Shown: positions 1 to 5,950 of the stretch, piece by piece
Layout: every line of letters begins with the position of its first letter
Numbering within the stretch: position 1 is the stretch's first letter
DNA from: DATDRS01 sp035291605
GTDB taxonomy: Bacteria > Chloroflexota > Anaerolineae > Anaerolineales > UBA6663
Length of the DNA stretch: 13,147 nt
NCBI GenBank assembly: GCA_035291605.1
Contig: DATDRS010000357.1
Location: 1-13,147, forward strand
Direction of reading: 5' to 3'
Position numbers and translations under genes: made by a program
The notes under the pieces: model-generated
What the model was told of the DNA's origin: nothing
The model's database searches: none
What the model saw: the letters and a program-made list of their open reading frames with translations, nothing else

Positions 1-344
1 ACGGCGAGGGCGAGATGCAGGAAGGCTGGGCCGACTTCTACCCCAATCTCGACTCGATTGACTTCAGCGGCAAGATCGTGGCGCTCTTCGGCCTGGGCGA
101 TCAGGTGGGCTACGGCCACGAGTTTGTAGACGGCCTGCGCCTGCTCTACGACAAGTTTGTGAAGCGCGGCGCGACGATGGTGGGCCGCTGGCCGACCGAC
201 GGCTACGACTTCAGCCATTCTGAAGCGATTGTGGACGGCCAGTTCGTGGGGCTGGTGATTGACGAGCAGAACCAGCTCGACCAGACGCCGGAGCAGGTGG
301 ACGCCGTGTTTCGCCCGCAGGCCAGGATACGGGCTCCTGCGTAG
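1..344 (+). CDS. fldA: Long-chain flavodoxin, C-terminal part (5' truncated by window)
   Basis: FMN-dependent one-electron carrier of the cytoplasm, commonly replacing ferredoxin when iron is short. The frame is open from base 3 and runs to TAG at 342-344. Visible family landmarks are the DFSGK-VALFGLGDQ strand/loop, the YGHEF-DGL-LLYDKFVKRGA helix, the VGRWPTDGYDF segment and the GQFVGLVIDEQNQ strand; the last three belong to the second half of long-chain flavodoxins. The final residues after TPEQVDAVF (RPQARIRAPA) do not look like the usual Trp/Leu-rich final helix, so the extreme C-terminus may be altered. The N-terminal FMN phosphate loop lies outside the window. Family assignment is sure; the role beyond electron transfer is not visible. 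Confidence 0.9.
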   Translation, partial: GEGEMQEGWADFYPNLDSIDFSGKIVALFGLGDQVGYGHEFVDGLRLLYDKFVKRGATMVGRWPTDGYDFSHSEAIVDGQFVGLVIDEQNQLDQTPEQVDAVFRPQARIRAPA

Positions 345-422
345 CCAGGCCCGCCGCGACCGATGGAGTGGGGGGACCGACTGGAGGCCGTACGCGAAGC
401 AGCCCAGGAGAAAGGCAACATC

Positions 423-623
423 ATGAGCGTGAAGATCACCCTGACCGGCAGGCCCGGCCACATCGTCCGCCGCGAGGGCACGGTGGTGCTCGCGATGGAA
501 AGTAGCGTGCGACACGCGTACGCGTGTCGCTTGAGTAACAGTCTTGCAAATACCGTGACAAGACCTGCTGTCCCATCAGCAGACCCTACTTGGATATGGG
601 AGGGTGGCAACGCTCTCTTGTGA
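423..623 (+). pseudogene. Short ORF, probable truncated gene start running into a hairpin block
   Basis: An ATG at 423 follows AGGAGAAAGG (408-417) and opens MSVKITLTGRPGHIVRREG, which reads like a true N-terminus and loosely resembles the first beta strands of single-stranded-DNA-binding OB-fold proteins. From about base 500 the frame enters a palindrome and other hairpins, and the remaining translation to TGA at 621-623 looks random. The frame is also open upstream to an ATG at 363, but that start has no good ribosome site. I read it as a gene cut by the insertion of a structured element; a small intact ORFan is possible. The OB-fold resemblance is weak and from memory. Confidence 0.3.
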
Positions 624-660
624 AAGCACCACGGACAATCAGGCCGTGCACGATTTTTTG
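500..660. repeat. Block of consecutive inverted repeats of unknown type
   Basis: This stretch holds a perfect 22-bp palindrome at 509-530 (half-site GCGACACGCGT), then GTCTTG/CAAGAC (541-546 with 559-564), CTGCTG/CAGCAG (565-570 with 577-582), and CACGG/CCGTG (630-634 with 644-648) followed by T6 at 654-659. No coding signal is convincing inside it. The arrangement resembles a REP-like or small non-autonomous element, or a structured RNA ending in a weak terminator. It sits where the preceding short ORF loses its coding character, which favours insertion. Confidence 0.5.
630..659 (+). terminator. Weak intrinsic-terminator-like hairpin before phhB
   Basis: A 5-bp stem CACGG/CCGTG with a 9-base loop is followed after five bases by TTTTTT (654-659). 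The stem is short, so termination efficiency is doubtful. Its position between the hairpin block and the strong ribosome site of phhB fits the end of an upstream transcript. Confidence 0.3.
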
Positions 661-701
661 CGGTCACTTTGAAATCCGGGTAATGCCTGGCTGCTCTCGC
701 G

Positions 702-709
702 AAGGAGGT
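702..709 (+). promoter_or_regulatory. Strong Shine-Dalgarno site of phhB
   Basis: AAGGAGGT is an eight-base match to the anti-Shine-Dalgarno sequence and lies 5 bases before the ATG at 715. It fixes that start and predicts efficient translation. Confidence 0.85.
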
Positions 710-714
710 TAGAG

Positions 715-1065
715 ATGGATACGTTGACTCAGATGAAGTGCGTCGCCTGCCGCAAAGGCGAACCCACCGTCACGGAGGCTGAAATCGCCGAGCTTCACCC
801 GCAAATACCGGACTGGCAAATTGTGGAGCACGAGGGGATCAAACGCCTGGAGCGGGCGTTCAAGTTCGACAATTTTGTGCAGGCGCTGGCGTTCACCCAC
901 CGGGTCGGCGAGATCGCGGAAGCCGAGGGGCATCACCCCGCGCTCCTAACCGAGTGGGGCAAGGTGACCGTCACATGGTGGACGCACAAGATCAAGGGTT
1001 TGCACCGCAACGATTTCATTATGGCGGCGAAGACCGACCCATTACATCGAGATGAGGCCGGATAA
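715..1065 (+). CDS. phhB: Pterin-4a-carbinolamine dehydratase (PhhB/PCD family)
   Basis: 116 aa. The family dehydrates 4a-hydroxytetrahydropterin to quinonoid dihydropterin in the cytoplasm, recycling the cofactor of phenylalanine hydroxylase; many bacteria carry it without that hydroxylase, where its role is less clear. The active-site signature is present: EGHHP at residues 71-75, W81, the K-VTVTWWTH strand and His91, the usual His-His...His triad. The N-terminus carries a CxxC (Cys9, Cys12). The start is fixed by the strong ribosome site at 702-709. The 3' end overlaps the next gene by 14 bp, so the two are probably translationally coupled. No phenylalanine hydroxylase is in the window. 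Family call is firm; physiological substrate is open. Confidence 0.93.
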   Translation: MDTLTQMKCVACRKGEPTVTEAEIAELHPQIPDWQIVEHEGIKRLERAFKFDNFVQALAFTHRVGEIAEAEGHHPALLTEWGKVTVTWWTHKIKGLHRNDFIMAAKTDPLHRDEAG

Positions 1066-1714
1066 CGTATTGCCTTTGACGATTACGCAGGCCGGCCTCG
1101 CCATGCAGTTGATCCCGGCCGGCGCGTTCCCAATGGGCAACCCGCCTGTGCCGACGGAAGTCGAGGCTTTCTACATTGACCGCGTCCCGGTCACCCATGC
1201 CGCTTATCGGGTCTTCGTCGAGGCCGCCGGCCATCGCTGGCCCGAGCTTTGGGAGCGCCGTGGCTACCCGGCTGATCGGCACGATCAGCCGGTGGTCACC
1301 GTCAGCTTTGAAGATGCTCAGACTTATGCGGCCTGGCGCGGCGCGCGGTTGCCGACCGAGGCCGAATGGGAGAAGGCGGCGCGGGGGATGGATGGCCGCA
1401 CGTATCCCTGGGGAAATGAATTCATTCCCGAAAATCTGAACACGAGCGAGGGGAAGACCGAGGGCACACATCCGGTCACGGCGCATCCCGGCGGCATCTC
1501 GCCCTACGGCGTGCTTGACTTGGCCGGGAACGTCTGGGAGTGGACCACGACATTCTATCGTGAGGGTGAAGAGTGGCGGGTCGTCAAAGGCGGCGCATGG
1601 GATTTCAAGGGCAGAGACGATGCGCGTGCTTTCAGCCGCGCGTATTTCCGTCCAGCGGTGCGTAGTGGAGCGATTGGCTTTCGCTGCGCGTTGAGTCTGG
1701 TGGCGGTCACTTGA
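1052..1714 (+). CDS. FGE-sulfatase (SUMF1)-fold protein lacking the catalytic cysteines
   Basis: 220 aa, cytoplasmic by lack of a signal peptide. Landmarks of the formylglycine-generating-enzyme fold are clear: LIPAGAFPMGN (20-30), the YIDRVPVTHAAYRVFV segment (41-56), RLPTEAEWEKAARG (99-112), YPWGNE (118-123), LDLAGNVWEWT (155-165), VVKGGAWDF (177-185) and the closing GFRC (209-212). True formylglycine-generating enzymes carry two active-site cysteines shortly after the GGSW-type motif; here residues 181-208 have none, and Cys212 is the only cysteine in the protein. It is therefore unlikely to make formylglycine and is closer to the non-oxidase branches of this fold. The start overlaps phhB by 14 bp with a weak ribosome site; Met18 is an alternative start. 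Function unknown; operon partner of phhB. Confidence 0.85.
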   Translation: MRPDNVLPLTITQAGLAMQLIPAGAFPMGNPPVPTEVEAFYIDRVPVTHAAYRVFVEAAGHRWPELWERRGYPADRHDQPVVTVSFEDAQTYAAWRGARLPTEAEWEKAARGMDGRTYPWGNEFIPENLNTSEGKTEGTHPVTAHPGGISPYGVLDLAGNVWEWTTTFYREGEEWRVVKGGAWDFKGRDDARAFSRAYFRPAVRSGAIGFRCALSLVAVT

Positions 1715-1835
1715 GCGGAGGCGCGACGCATTCGGGCTGGGCCAGCACCAGGATGTGGGCGGGCAAGGTGGTCTACGGCGCGCCGACCAGCGGTTCTAGT
1801 AGCGTGCCTTATTTATTAGCCGAGAGGGACAGGTC

Positions 1836-2206
1836 ATGATTAGGCTCACCGCACTAGCAAGTCAAGCCATACAGGAAATCATGAAGCAACAGAAGCTCCC
1901 TCCGACAGTTGCGCTCCGGGTGGGGTCACCCAGGAAGGTTGCGAGGGAAGCGGGACCCAGTTCAGATACGTGCTGGACCTTGATCCGAACCCGGCGAGAT
2001 CATCCGATCACATTTTTGAGAGCGGGGGACTGAGAATCGTTGTGGATCACGACAGTCTACCGCATCTGGCGGGCCTTCAACTTGACGTCCGTCACGAGTT
2101 CGGAGGCGTAAGGTTCCTCTTCCGGAATCCCCGGGCGCAACACAGTTGCGGGTGCGGGCACACATTCTCGGAGGAGGAACCAGAGCCTGAAGCACGAGGA
2201 GCATGA
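1836..2206 (+). pseudogene. HesB/IscA-type Fe-S carrier, broken by a one-base frameshift
   Basis: A-type carriers hold an Fe-S cluster on three conserved cysteines and hand it to apoproteins. The frame from ATG 1836 gives MIRLTALASQAIQEIMKQQ and runs to ALRVG; it then turns into an unrelated reading. One frame over, from base 1922, the family continues: VTQEGCEGSGTQFRYVLDL, then GLRIVVDHDS, VRFLFRNP and the closing SCGCG. Cys codons at 1940, 2147 and 2153 are the canonical C...CxC ligands. A single missing G in the GGGG run at 1922-1925 would explain the break; the repaired product is about 123 aa with an acidic tail. Either a real inactivation, a sequencing/assembly indel, or (least likely) programmed frameshifting. 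Its place shortly upstream of nuoB and iscX suits Fe-S assembly. Confidence 0.85.
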
Positions 2207-2226
2207 ATAGACCTGAAAACCGATAA

Positions 2227-2331
2227 CCAGTCACAATCCTGAGCGTGTGGGGCCTCAAGGAGGGCAACGTCGAAGGGGCCCTGCAGGTACCCGGCGACCC
2301 AAGCATGATGTCCAAAGCGGCCGAGCTTTAA
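2227..2331 (+). pseudogene. Unidentified coding remnant (C-terminal 34 codons)
   Basis: After an in-frame TAA at 2224 the frame reads PVTILSVWGLKEGNVEGAL and closes with PGDPSMMSKAAEL before TAA at 2329-2331. The composition (GD, KAAEL, EGNVEGA) looks like a genuine protein C-terminus rather than random sequence, but there is no start codon with a ribosome site and I do not recognise the family. It sits next to the frameshifted HesB gene and supports the idea that 1836-2408 is a decaying region. Confidence 0.3.
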
Positions 2332-2408
2332 CCGGACCTATTCCGGTAGGCTCTGCGTGCCTTAGGTGTGAGAGTAGTTTTCAATAAGCAGAAGGAATAG
2401 CATTCGCT

Positions 2409-2894
2409 GTGGGATTAGAGCAAAAGCTTGGTAATTTAGGCATTGTCACCGCCCGGCTTGAAGATTTGGTGAACTGGGGCCGCACGAACTCCATGTGGCC
2501 CATGCTGTTCGGCCTGGCCTGCTGCGCCATAGAGATGATTAGCACTGTGGCCGGACCGCAGAACGACTTATCTCGCTTCGGGATGGAACTGATGCGCGCC
2601 TCACCCCGCCAGAGCGATTTGATGATTGTGGCTGGGCGGGTGAGCCGTAAAATGGCGCCTGTCCTGCGCCGCCTGTACGACCAGATGCCCGATCCCAAGT
2701 GGGTGATCGCGATGGGCGACTGCGCTGCATGTGGCGGCATTTTCAACAACTATGCGATTGTCCAGGGAGTGGACGAGGTGGTGCCAGTGGATGTGTATGT
2801 GGCTGGCTGCCCGCCGCGCCCCGAAGCGCTCATGCACGGCATCCTCACCCTGCACGAGAAAGTTAAGAAAGAGAAGCTCAAAGATTGGGCCTAG
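2409..2894 (+). CDS. nuoB: NADH-quinone oxidoreductase subunit NuoB (copy 1)
   Basis: 161 aa, ordinary NuoB length. NuoB carries the terminal [4Fe-4S] cluster N2 that passes electrons to quinone. The four ligands are visible: the tandem Cys38-Cys39 in FGLACCAIEM, Cys105 in GDCAACGG and Cys134 in AGCPPRPE. The helix LSRFGMELMRASPRQSDLMIV (54-74) is typical. The start is a GTG at 2409 with GAAGGA (2391-2396) 12 bases upstream, a rather long spacing. Unusually there is no nuoA before it: the upstream DNA is the decayed HesB region. It is 45% or so shared by eye with the second NuoB at 3472 in the core, but with a short C-terminus ending KVKKEKLKDWA. Separated from the rest of the cluster by its own downstream promoter and leader. 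Confidence 0.95.
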   Translation: MGLEQKLGNLGIVTARLEDLVNWGRTNSMWPMLFGLACCAIEMISTVAGPQNDLSRFGMELMRASPRQSDLMIVAGRVSRKMAPVLRRLYDQMPDPKWVIAMGDCAACGGIFNNYAIVQGVDEVVPVDVYVAGCPPRPEALMHGILTLHEKVKKEKLKDWA

Positions 2895-2925
2895 CGCAAC
2901 AAGCATTTAGTTTAATCTGATTTTC

Positions 2926-2953
2926 TTGACAATGAAGAGGTGCGGAGTATAAT
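2926..2953 (+). promoter_or_regulatory. Sigma-70-type promoter with exact consensus boxes
   Basis: TTGACA at 2926-2931 and TATAAT at 2948-2953 are both perfect matches to the housekeeping consensus and are spaced 16 bases. The surroundings (2911-2998) are AT-rich against a GC-rich background. Transcription would start near 2960 and read toward iscX and nuoB-2. This separates nuoB-1 from the downstream nuo genes transcriptionally. Confidence 0.8.
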
Positions 2954-3057
2954 TCACCCCTGCTTGGGAAATATATAACAAATAGGCTCAAAGCACGGCA
3001 GAAACGGCGAATTCTCTTCGGTGTGAGGTCAATGTGTGGAACCATAGCGGCAGCGGG

Positions 3058-3141
3058 ATGTTTGACGAGATTAGTGCAGTCCACATTGAAGCAGCCAATG
3101 TGAAGGTTTCTGCCCCACTGGCGATTTTGCTGTTTGGTTAA
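3058..3141 (+). CDS. Possible 27-aa ORF within the leader
   Basis: ATG at 3058 opens MFDEISAVHIEAANVKVSAP and ends at TAA 3139-3141, three bases before the terminator-like hairpin. The residue mix is protein-like, and the frame is also open upstream of the ATG, so it may be a leader peptide or a fragment of an older gene. There is no clear Shine-Dalgarno site. Not recognised; low confidence. Confidence 0.2.
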   Translation: MFDEISAVHIEAANVKVSAPLAILLFG

Positions 3142-3143
3142 TG

Positions 3144-3178
3144 TCTCACCCCGGCCCTGGGTCGGGGTGAGATTGTTT
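3144..3178 (+). terminator. Terminator-like hairpin at end of the leader
   Basis: A perfect 10-bp stem TCTCACCCCG/CGGGGTGAGA (3144-3153 with 3163-3172) with a 9-base loop is followed by TTGTTT. The T tract is interrupted, so it may be a moderate or conditional terminator, or part of the repeat cluster that follows. Confidence 0.5.
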
Positions 3179-3180
3179 CA

Positions 3181-3232
3181 GCTGGCTTTTGCCGGGCTGC
3201 TAAAGCCGGCGCGTGGATTTGGCAATCCACGC
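3181..3232. repeat. Two adjacent REP-like hairpins
   Basis: The first pairs GCTGGCTTT (3181-3189) with AAAGCCGGC (3202-3210), nine pairs with one G-U. The second, starting at the next base, pairs GCGTGGATT (3211-3219) with AATCCACGC (3224-3232) over a 4-base loop. With the hairpin at 3144-3172 this makes three stem-loops in 90 bases before iscX. Such clusters resemble intergenic REP/BIME elements or mRNA-stabilising structures. Confidence 0.5.
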
Positions 3233-3254
3233 GGGAGCAGTATCTCATTTGCGA

Positions 3255-3260
3255 TACAAT
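3255..3260 (+). promoter_or_regulatory. Possible -10 box for leaderless iscX transcription
   Basis: TACAAT ends exactly 6 bases before the iscX ATG at 3267, and iscX has no Shine-Dalgarno sequence. This is the geometry of leaderless transcripts, in which the start codon is the first base of the mRNA. There is no clear -35 box at the expected place. Confidence 0.35.
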
Positions 3261-3266
3261 TTCCGC

Positions 3267-3500
3267 ATGGACGAGGAATTGTACTGGGACAGTTCGTATG
3301 CTATTGCGCGGCGGTTGATGGCCGCACATCCCGATGTGGATTGGACGAACCTTACCCTAAACATGATTTATAATTGGGTTATTGCCCTGTCAGAGTTCAA
3401 AGACGACCCCCGACTGGCGAACGATGAACTCTTGACCGCAATTTACCAAGATTGGTACGAGGAGACTCACTATGACCACCCCCGAAATGCCTCTCTCTGA
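3267..3500 (+). CDS. iscX: Fe-S assembly protein IscX
   Basis: 77 aa, acidic. IscX binds the cysteine desulfurase IscS and iron and tunes the rate of Fe-S cluster synthesis. Family signatures run the whole length: LYWDSSYAIARRL (5-17), HPDVDWTNL (21-29), NWVIALSEFKDDP (36-48), ANDELLTAIYQDWYEE (51-66). Known members end near this Trp-x-Glu-Glu, about residue 66; the last eleven residues are an extension that exists because the frame overlaps the start of nuoB-2 by 29 bp. The same frame is open further upstream, but homology starts at Met 3267. IscX is usually encoded beside iscS/fdx; here it is instead inserted between two nuoB copies, suggesting coupling of cluster supply to complex I synthesis. 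Confidence 0.88.
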   Translation: MDEELYWDSSYAIARRLMAAHPDVDWTNLTLNMIYNWVIALSEFKDDPRLANDELLTAIYQDWYEETHYDHPRNASL

Positions 3501-4110
3501 TCTCCCGGTCCCGGAGGAAATGCAGAGCAATGTCTTCGTCACGACGTTGGACAAGATTTACAACTGGAGCCGCCGGTCCTCCTGCTGGCCGATGATGTTC
3601 GGCCTGGCCTGCTGCGCCATTGAGATGATCTGCACGGCGGCCAGCCGCTACGATCTCAGCCGCTTTGGTATGGAAGTGATGCGCCCCTCCGCGCGCCAGG
3701 CGGACCTGATGATCGTCTCCGGCACTGTGACGAAGAAGATGATCCCACAGATCGTCCGGCTCTACAACCAGATGCCCGAACCGAAGTACGTGCTGGCGAT
3801 GGGCGCGTGCGCGAGCGGCGGCGGGCCGTTCAAAGAAGGATACAACGTGGTCTCTGGCGTGGACAAGTACATCCCGGTGGACGTGTACGTGCCTGGCTGC
3901 CCGCCGACCCCGCAGGCGTTGCTCCACGGCCTGATCACGCTGCAAAAGAAAATTGACGGCCAATCCATCCGTACGGTGCCGTGGTACGAAGGCTGGCCCG
4001 GCAGAGGCACGTCAGAGCCGATCCCCGTGCCGATCCTCGGCCCGGACATCATTGACCCGCGCCAGGCGCCGCGGCTCCGCCAGTTGGCCGCGCAGAAGAT
4101 CGAGGCCTAG
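3472..4110 (+). CDS. nuoB: NADH-quinone oxidoreductase subunit NuoB (copy 2, C-terminally extended)
   Basis: 212 aa, about 45 residues longer than copy 1. The N2 cluster ligands are present: Cys47-Cys48 in FGLACCAIEM, Cys113 in GACASGGG and Cys143 in PGCPPTPQ. The core continues to ITLQKKIDG (155-163); the extra tail (164-212) is rich in Pro, Trp and Arg and contains EPIPVPILGPDIIDPRQAP. Start ATG 3472 overlaps iscX by 29 bp; nuoCD follows after 15 bp with AAGAGG as ribosome site. Position directly before nuoCD makes this the likely structural subunit of the encoded Q-module, with copy 1 as a paralogue of uncertain role. Confidence 0.95.
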   Translation: MTTPEMPLSDLPVPEEMQSNVFVTTLDKIYNWSRRSSCWPMMFGLACCAIEMICTAASRYDLSRFGMEVMRPSARQADLMIVSGTVTKKMIPQIVRLYNQMPEPKYVLAMGACASGGGPFKEGYNVVSGVDKYIPVDVYVPGCPPTPQALLHGLITLQKKIDGQSIRTVPWYEGWPGRGTSEPIPVPILGPDIIDPRQAPRLRQLAAQKIEA

Positions 4111-4125
4111 CCAAGAGGCATCTCC

Positions 4126-5871
4126 ATGACCGTTGCTCCCGCTCCGACTACGACCGAAGTCAAATTGGACCAGGCATTCCCGGAGTCCGTGAAGCCCGAC
4201 ACCCGCAAGGGGTACAGCGGCTATCTGGTGGCGCCGGATAAGCTGATCGAGGTCGCCACCCACCTGCGCGATCAGGCCGGATACTCCTATCTCTCCTCCG
4301 CGACTGCCGTGGACTATCTCGAAGAAGGCAAAATGGAGATGGTCTACCATTTCTACCGCATGAGCGGCGGCCCGGCGCTCGTCCTCAAAACGCAGACCCC
4401 GCGTGATAATCCGGTCATCCCTTCGCTGGTGTCTGTCTACCCCGGAGCGGATTTCCAGGAGCGCGAGGCGTGGGACCTGTACGGCATCCAGTTTCCCGGC
4501 CACCCCAACCTCAAGCGCATCCTCATGTGGGAAGGCTTCCATGGCCACCCGATGCGCAAAGACTGGAAAGAAGCCTATTACGAGGAAGACCACAAGCCGT
4601 TCGATTTGCGCTGGCCGGCCGGACAGGTGTATCGCTCCGAGCAGAAGAACCCGTTCGGGCACAACGTAAAGTATCCCGAAGGCTTTACCATTGAGGGCTG
4701 GACGCCCGAGGGCGACACGGCGTTGTACGCCGGGATGGGCGTGATCACCGAGGCCGGCGGGCACATGAAGACCGACCAGATCGTGGTTAACCTCGGCCCG
4801 CAGCACCCCTCGACCCACGGCGTGTTCCGCATGGTCGTCACTCTGGACGGCGAGACCATCGTGGATTTGCAGCCGGTGATGGGCTACCTCCACCGCAATC
4901 ACGAAAAGATCGGTGAGCGCAATACTTACATCATGAATATGCCGTTCACTGACCGGCTGGACTATATCTCCTCGATGTCCAACAACCTGGGCTACGCGCT
5001 GGCGGTGGAAAAGCTGATGAACATCAAGCCGCCGGAACGGGCGGAGTACATCCGGGTGATGATGGTGGAGCTCACCCGGATTTGCAACCACCTGTGGGCC
5101 ATCGGCTTCCTGCTCAACGACATGGGTGCGTTCTTCACCCCCGCGCTGTACGCCATCGAGGAGCGCGAGCTGATCCTCGACGTGTTCGAGGCCGTGGCCG
5201 GTTCGCGCATGATGTGCAACTACATGCGCTTCGGCGGCGTGGTGCGCGACCTCCCCGCGGGCGTGCTGGAGAAACTGACCGAGCTCATCACCGACCGCCT
5301 GCCGCGCAAGATTGACGAGCTGGACGCTTACCTGACGCACAACGAGATCATCCGCTCGCGCTGCCTGGGCGTGGGCGTGCTGCCGGCCGAGCAGGCCATC
5401 GCCTACAGCATGGCCGGGCCGGTGCTCCGCGCCTCGGGCGTGCCATACGACGTGCGCCGCGCCGAGCCGTACAGCCTCTACGACCGCTTCGACTTCAACG
5501 TGGCCTGCCGCTATAACGGCGACGTGTACGACCGCTACCTCATCCGCATTGACGAGATGCGCGAGAGCCTGAAGATCCTCCAGCAGGTGCTGCGCGACAT
5601 GCCGCCCACGGGCGGCATCCTGGCCGGCAAGCCGCAATATCAGGTGCGCGTCCCGGCGGGCGAGGCCTATGGCCGCGTGGAAAACCCGAAAGGCGAACTG
5701 GGCTACTACGTCATCTCGACGGGCAAGCCCAACCCGTATCGCTACCACATCCGCGCCCCTTCGTTCATCAACCTGACCGCCCTCGGCGAAATGTGCAGGG
5801 GGCACAAGGTGGCCGATGTGGTGGTGATTTTGGGGAGCATTGATATTGTGCTGGGGGAGACGGACAGGTAA
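4126..5871 (+). CDS. nuoCD: Fused NADH-quinone oxidoreductase subunits NuoC-NuoD
   Basis: 581 aa. Residues about 25-165 are the 30-kDa subunit (NuoC), with the signature EREAWDLYGIQFPGHP (112-127) and RILMWEGFHGHPMRKDW (131-147). Residues about 215-581 are the 49-kDa subunit (NuoD), starting LGPQHPSTHGVFRM. The quinone-site pair known from Thermus Nqo4 (His38, Tyr87) is matched by His231 in PSTHG and Tyr280 in TDRLDY. The C-terminus has the typical FINLTALGEMCRGHKVADVVVILGSIDIVLGETDR ending, given here only as a landmark. Fused C-D is known from E. coli and others at nearly this length; no internal start or stop suggests an assembly artefact. nuoH, the usual neighbour of nuoD, is absent: nuoI follows after a repeat-bearing 79-bp gap. 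Confidence 0.96.
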   Translation: MTVAPAPTTTEVKLDQAFPESVKPDTRKGYSGYLVAPDKLIEVATHLRDQAGYSYLSSATAVDYLEEGKMEMVYHFYRMSGGPALVLKTQTPRDNPVIPSLVSVYPGADFQEREAWDLYGIQFPGHPNLKRILMWEGFHGHPMRKDWKEAYYEEDHKPFDLRWPAGQVYRSEQKNPFGHNVKYPEGFTIEGWTPEGDTALYAGMGVITEAGGHMKTDQIVVNLGPQHPSTHGVFRMVVTLDGETIVDLQPVMGYLHRNHEKIGERNTYIMNMPFTDRLDYISSMSNNLGYALAVEKLMNIKPPERAEYIRVMMVELTRICNHLWAIGFLLNDMGAFFTPALYAIEERELILDVFEAVAGSRMMCNYMRFGGVVRDLPAGVLEKLTELITDRLPRKIDELDAYLTHNEIIRSRCLGVGVLPAEQAIAYSMAGPVLRASGVPYDVRRAEPYSLYDRFDFNVACRYNGDVYDRYLIRIDEMRESLKILQQVLRDMPPTGGILAGKPQYQVRVPAGEAYGRVENPKGELGYYVISTGKPNPYRYHIRAPSFINLTALGEMCRGHKVADVVVILGSIDIVLGETDR

Positions 5872-5873
5872 GA

Positions 5874-5915
5874 GTGATCAGTCAGCTTGATCATTGATGA
5901 CTGATTACTGAGCGA
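5874..5915. repeat. Degenerate heptamer tandem repeat between nuoCD and nuoI
   Basis: Six 7-base units can be read: GTGATCA, GTCAGCT, TGATCAT, TGATGAC, TGATTAC, TGAGCGA, sharing a TGATNA-like core. The same stretch can pair ATCAGTCA (5877-5884) with TGACTGAT (5898-5905). Low-complexity, intergenic. Confidence 0.6.
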
Positions 5916-5950
5916 CCGACACAGACTCTGACGCGACGAGGAAACGGACT

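Larger units (their letters stand above)
2960..3178 (+). ncRNA. Candidate small RNA or attenuated leader upstream of iscX
   Basis: About 220 nt lie between the strong promoter (2926-2953) and a terminator-like hairpin at 3144-3172 followed by TTGTTTC. Inside is a perfect 7-bp hairpin CACATTG/CAATGTG (3082-3088 with 3096-3102), and no convincing gene. The layout promoter-structure-terminator fits either a stand-alone small RNA or a conditional leader that controls read-through into iscX-nuoB-nuoCD-nuoI. It matches no riboswitch class that I can recognise. Inference only; the promoter and hairpins are read directly from the sequence. Confidence 0.4.

Noticed and set aside
501..1807. Shared decamer AGTAGCGTGC at 501-510 and 1798-1807 as ends of an inserted element
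   Set aside because: Same orientation and only ten bases; the DNA between is an ordinary overlapping gene pair. Possible coincidence or a repeat fragment, not enough for a mobile element call.
1715..1835. Reverse-strand coding remnant before the HesB gene
   Set aside because: A protein-like string can be read, but it has in-frame stops on both sides, no start, and no recognisable family.
4012..5805. Long antisense open frame opposite nuoCD
   Set aside because: Its translation is His/Val/Arg/Ala-rich without any domain, and it mirrors a certain gene; it is an effect of high GC at third codon positions.
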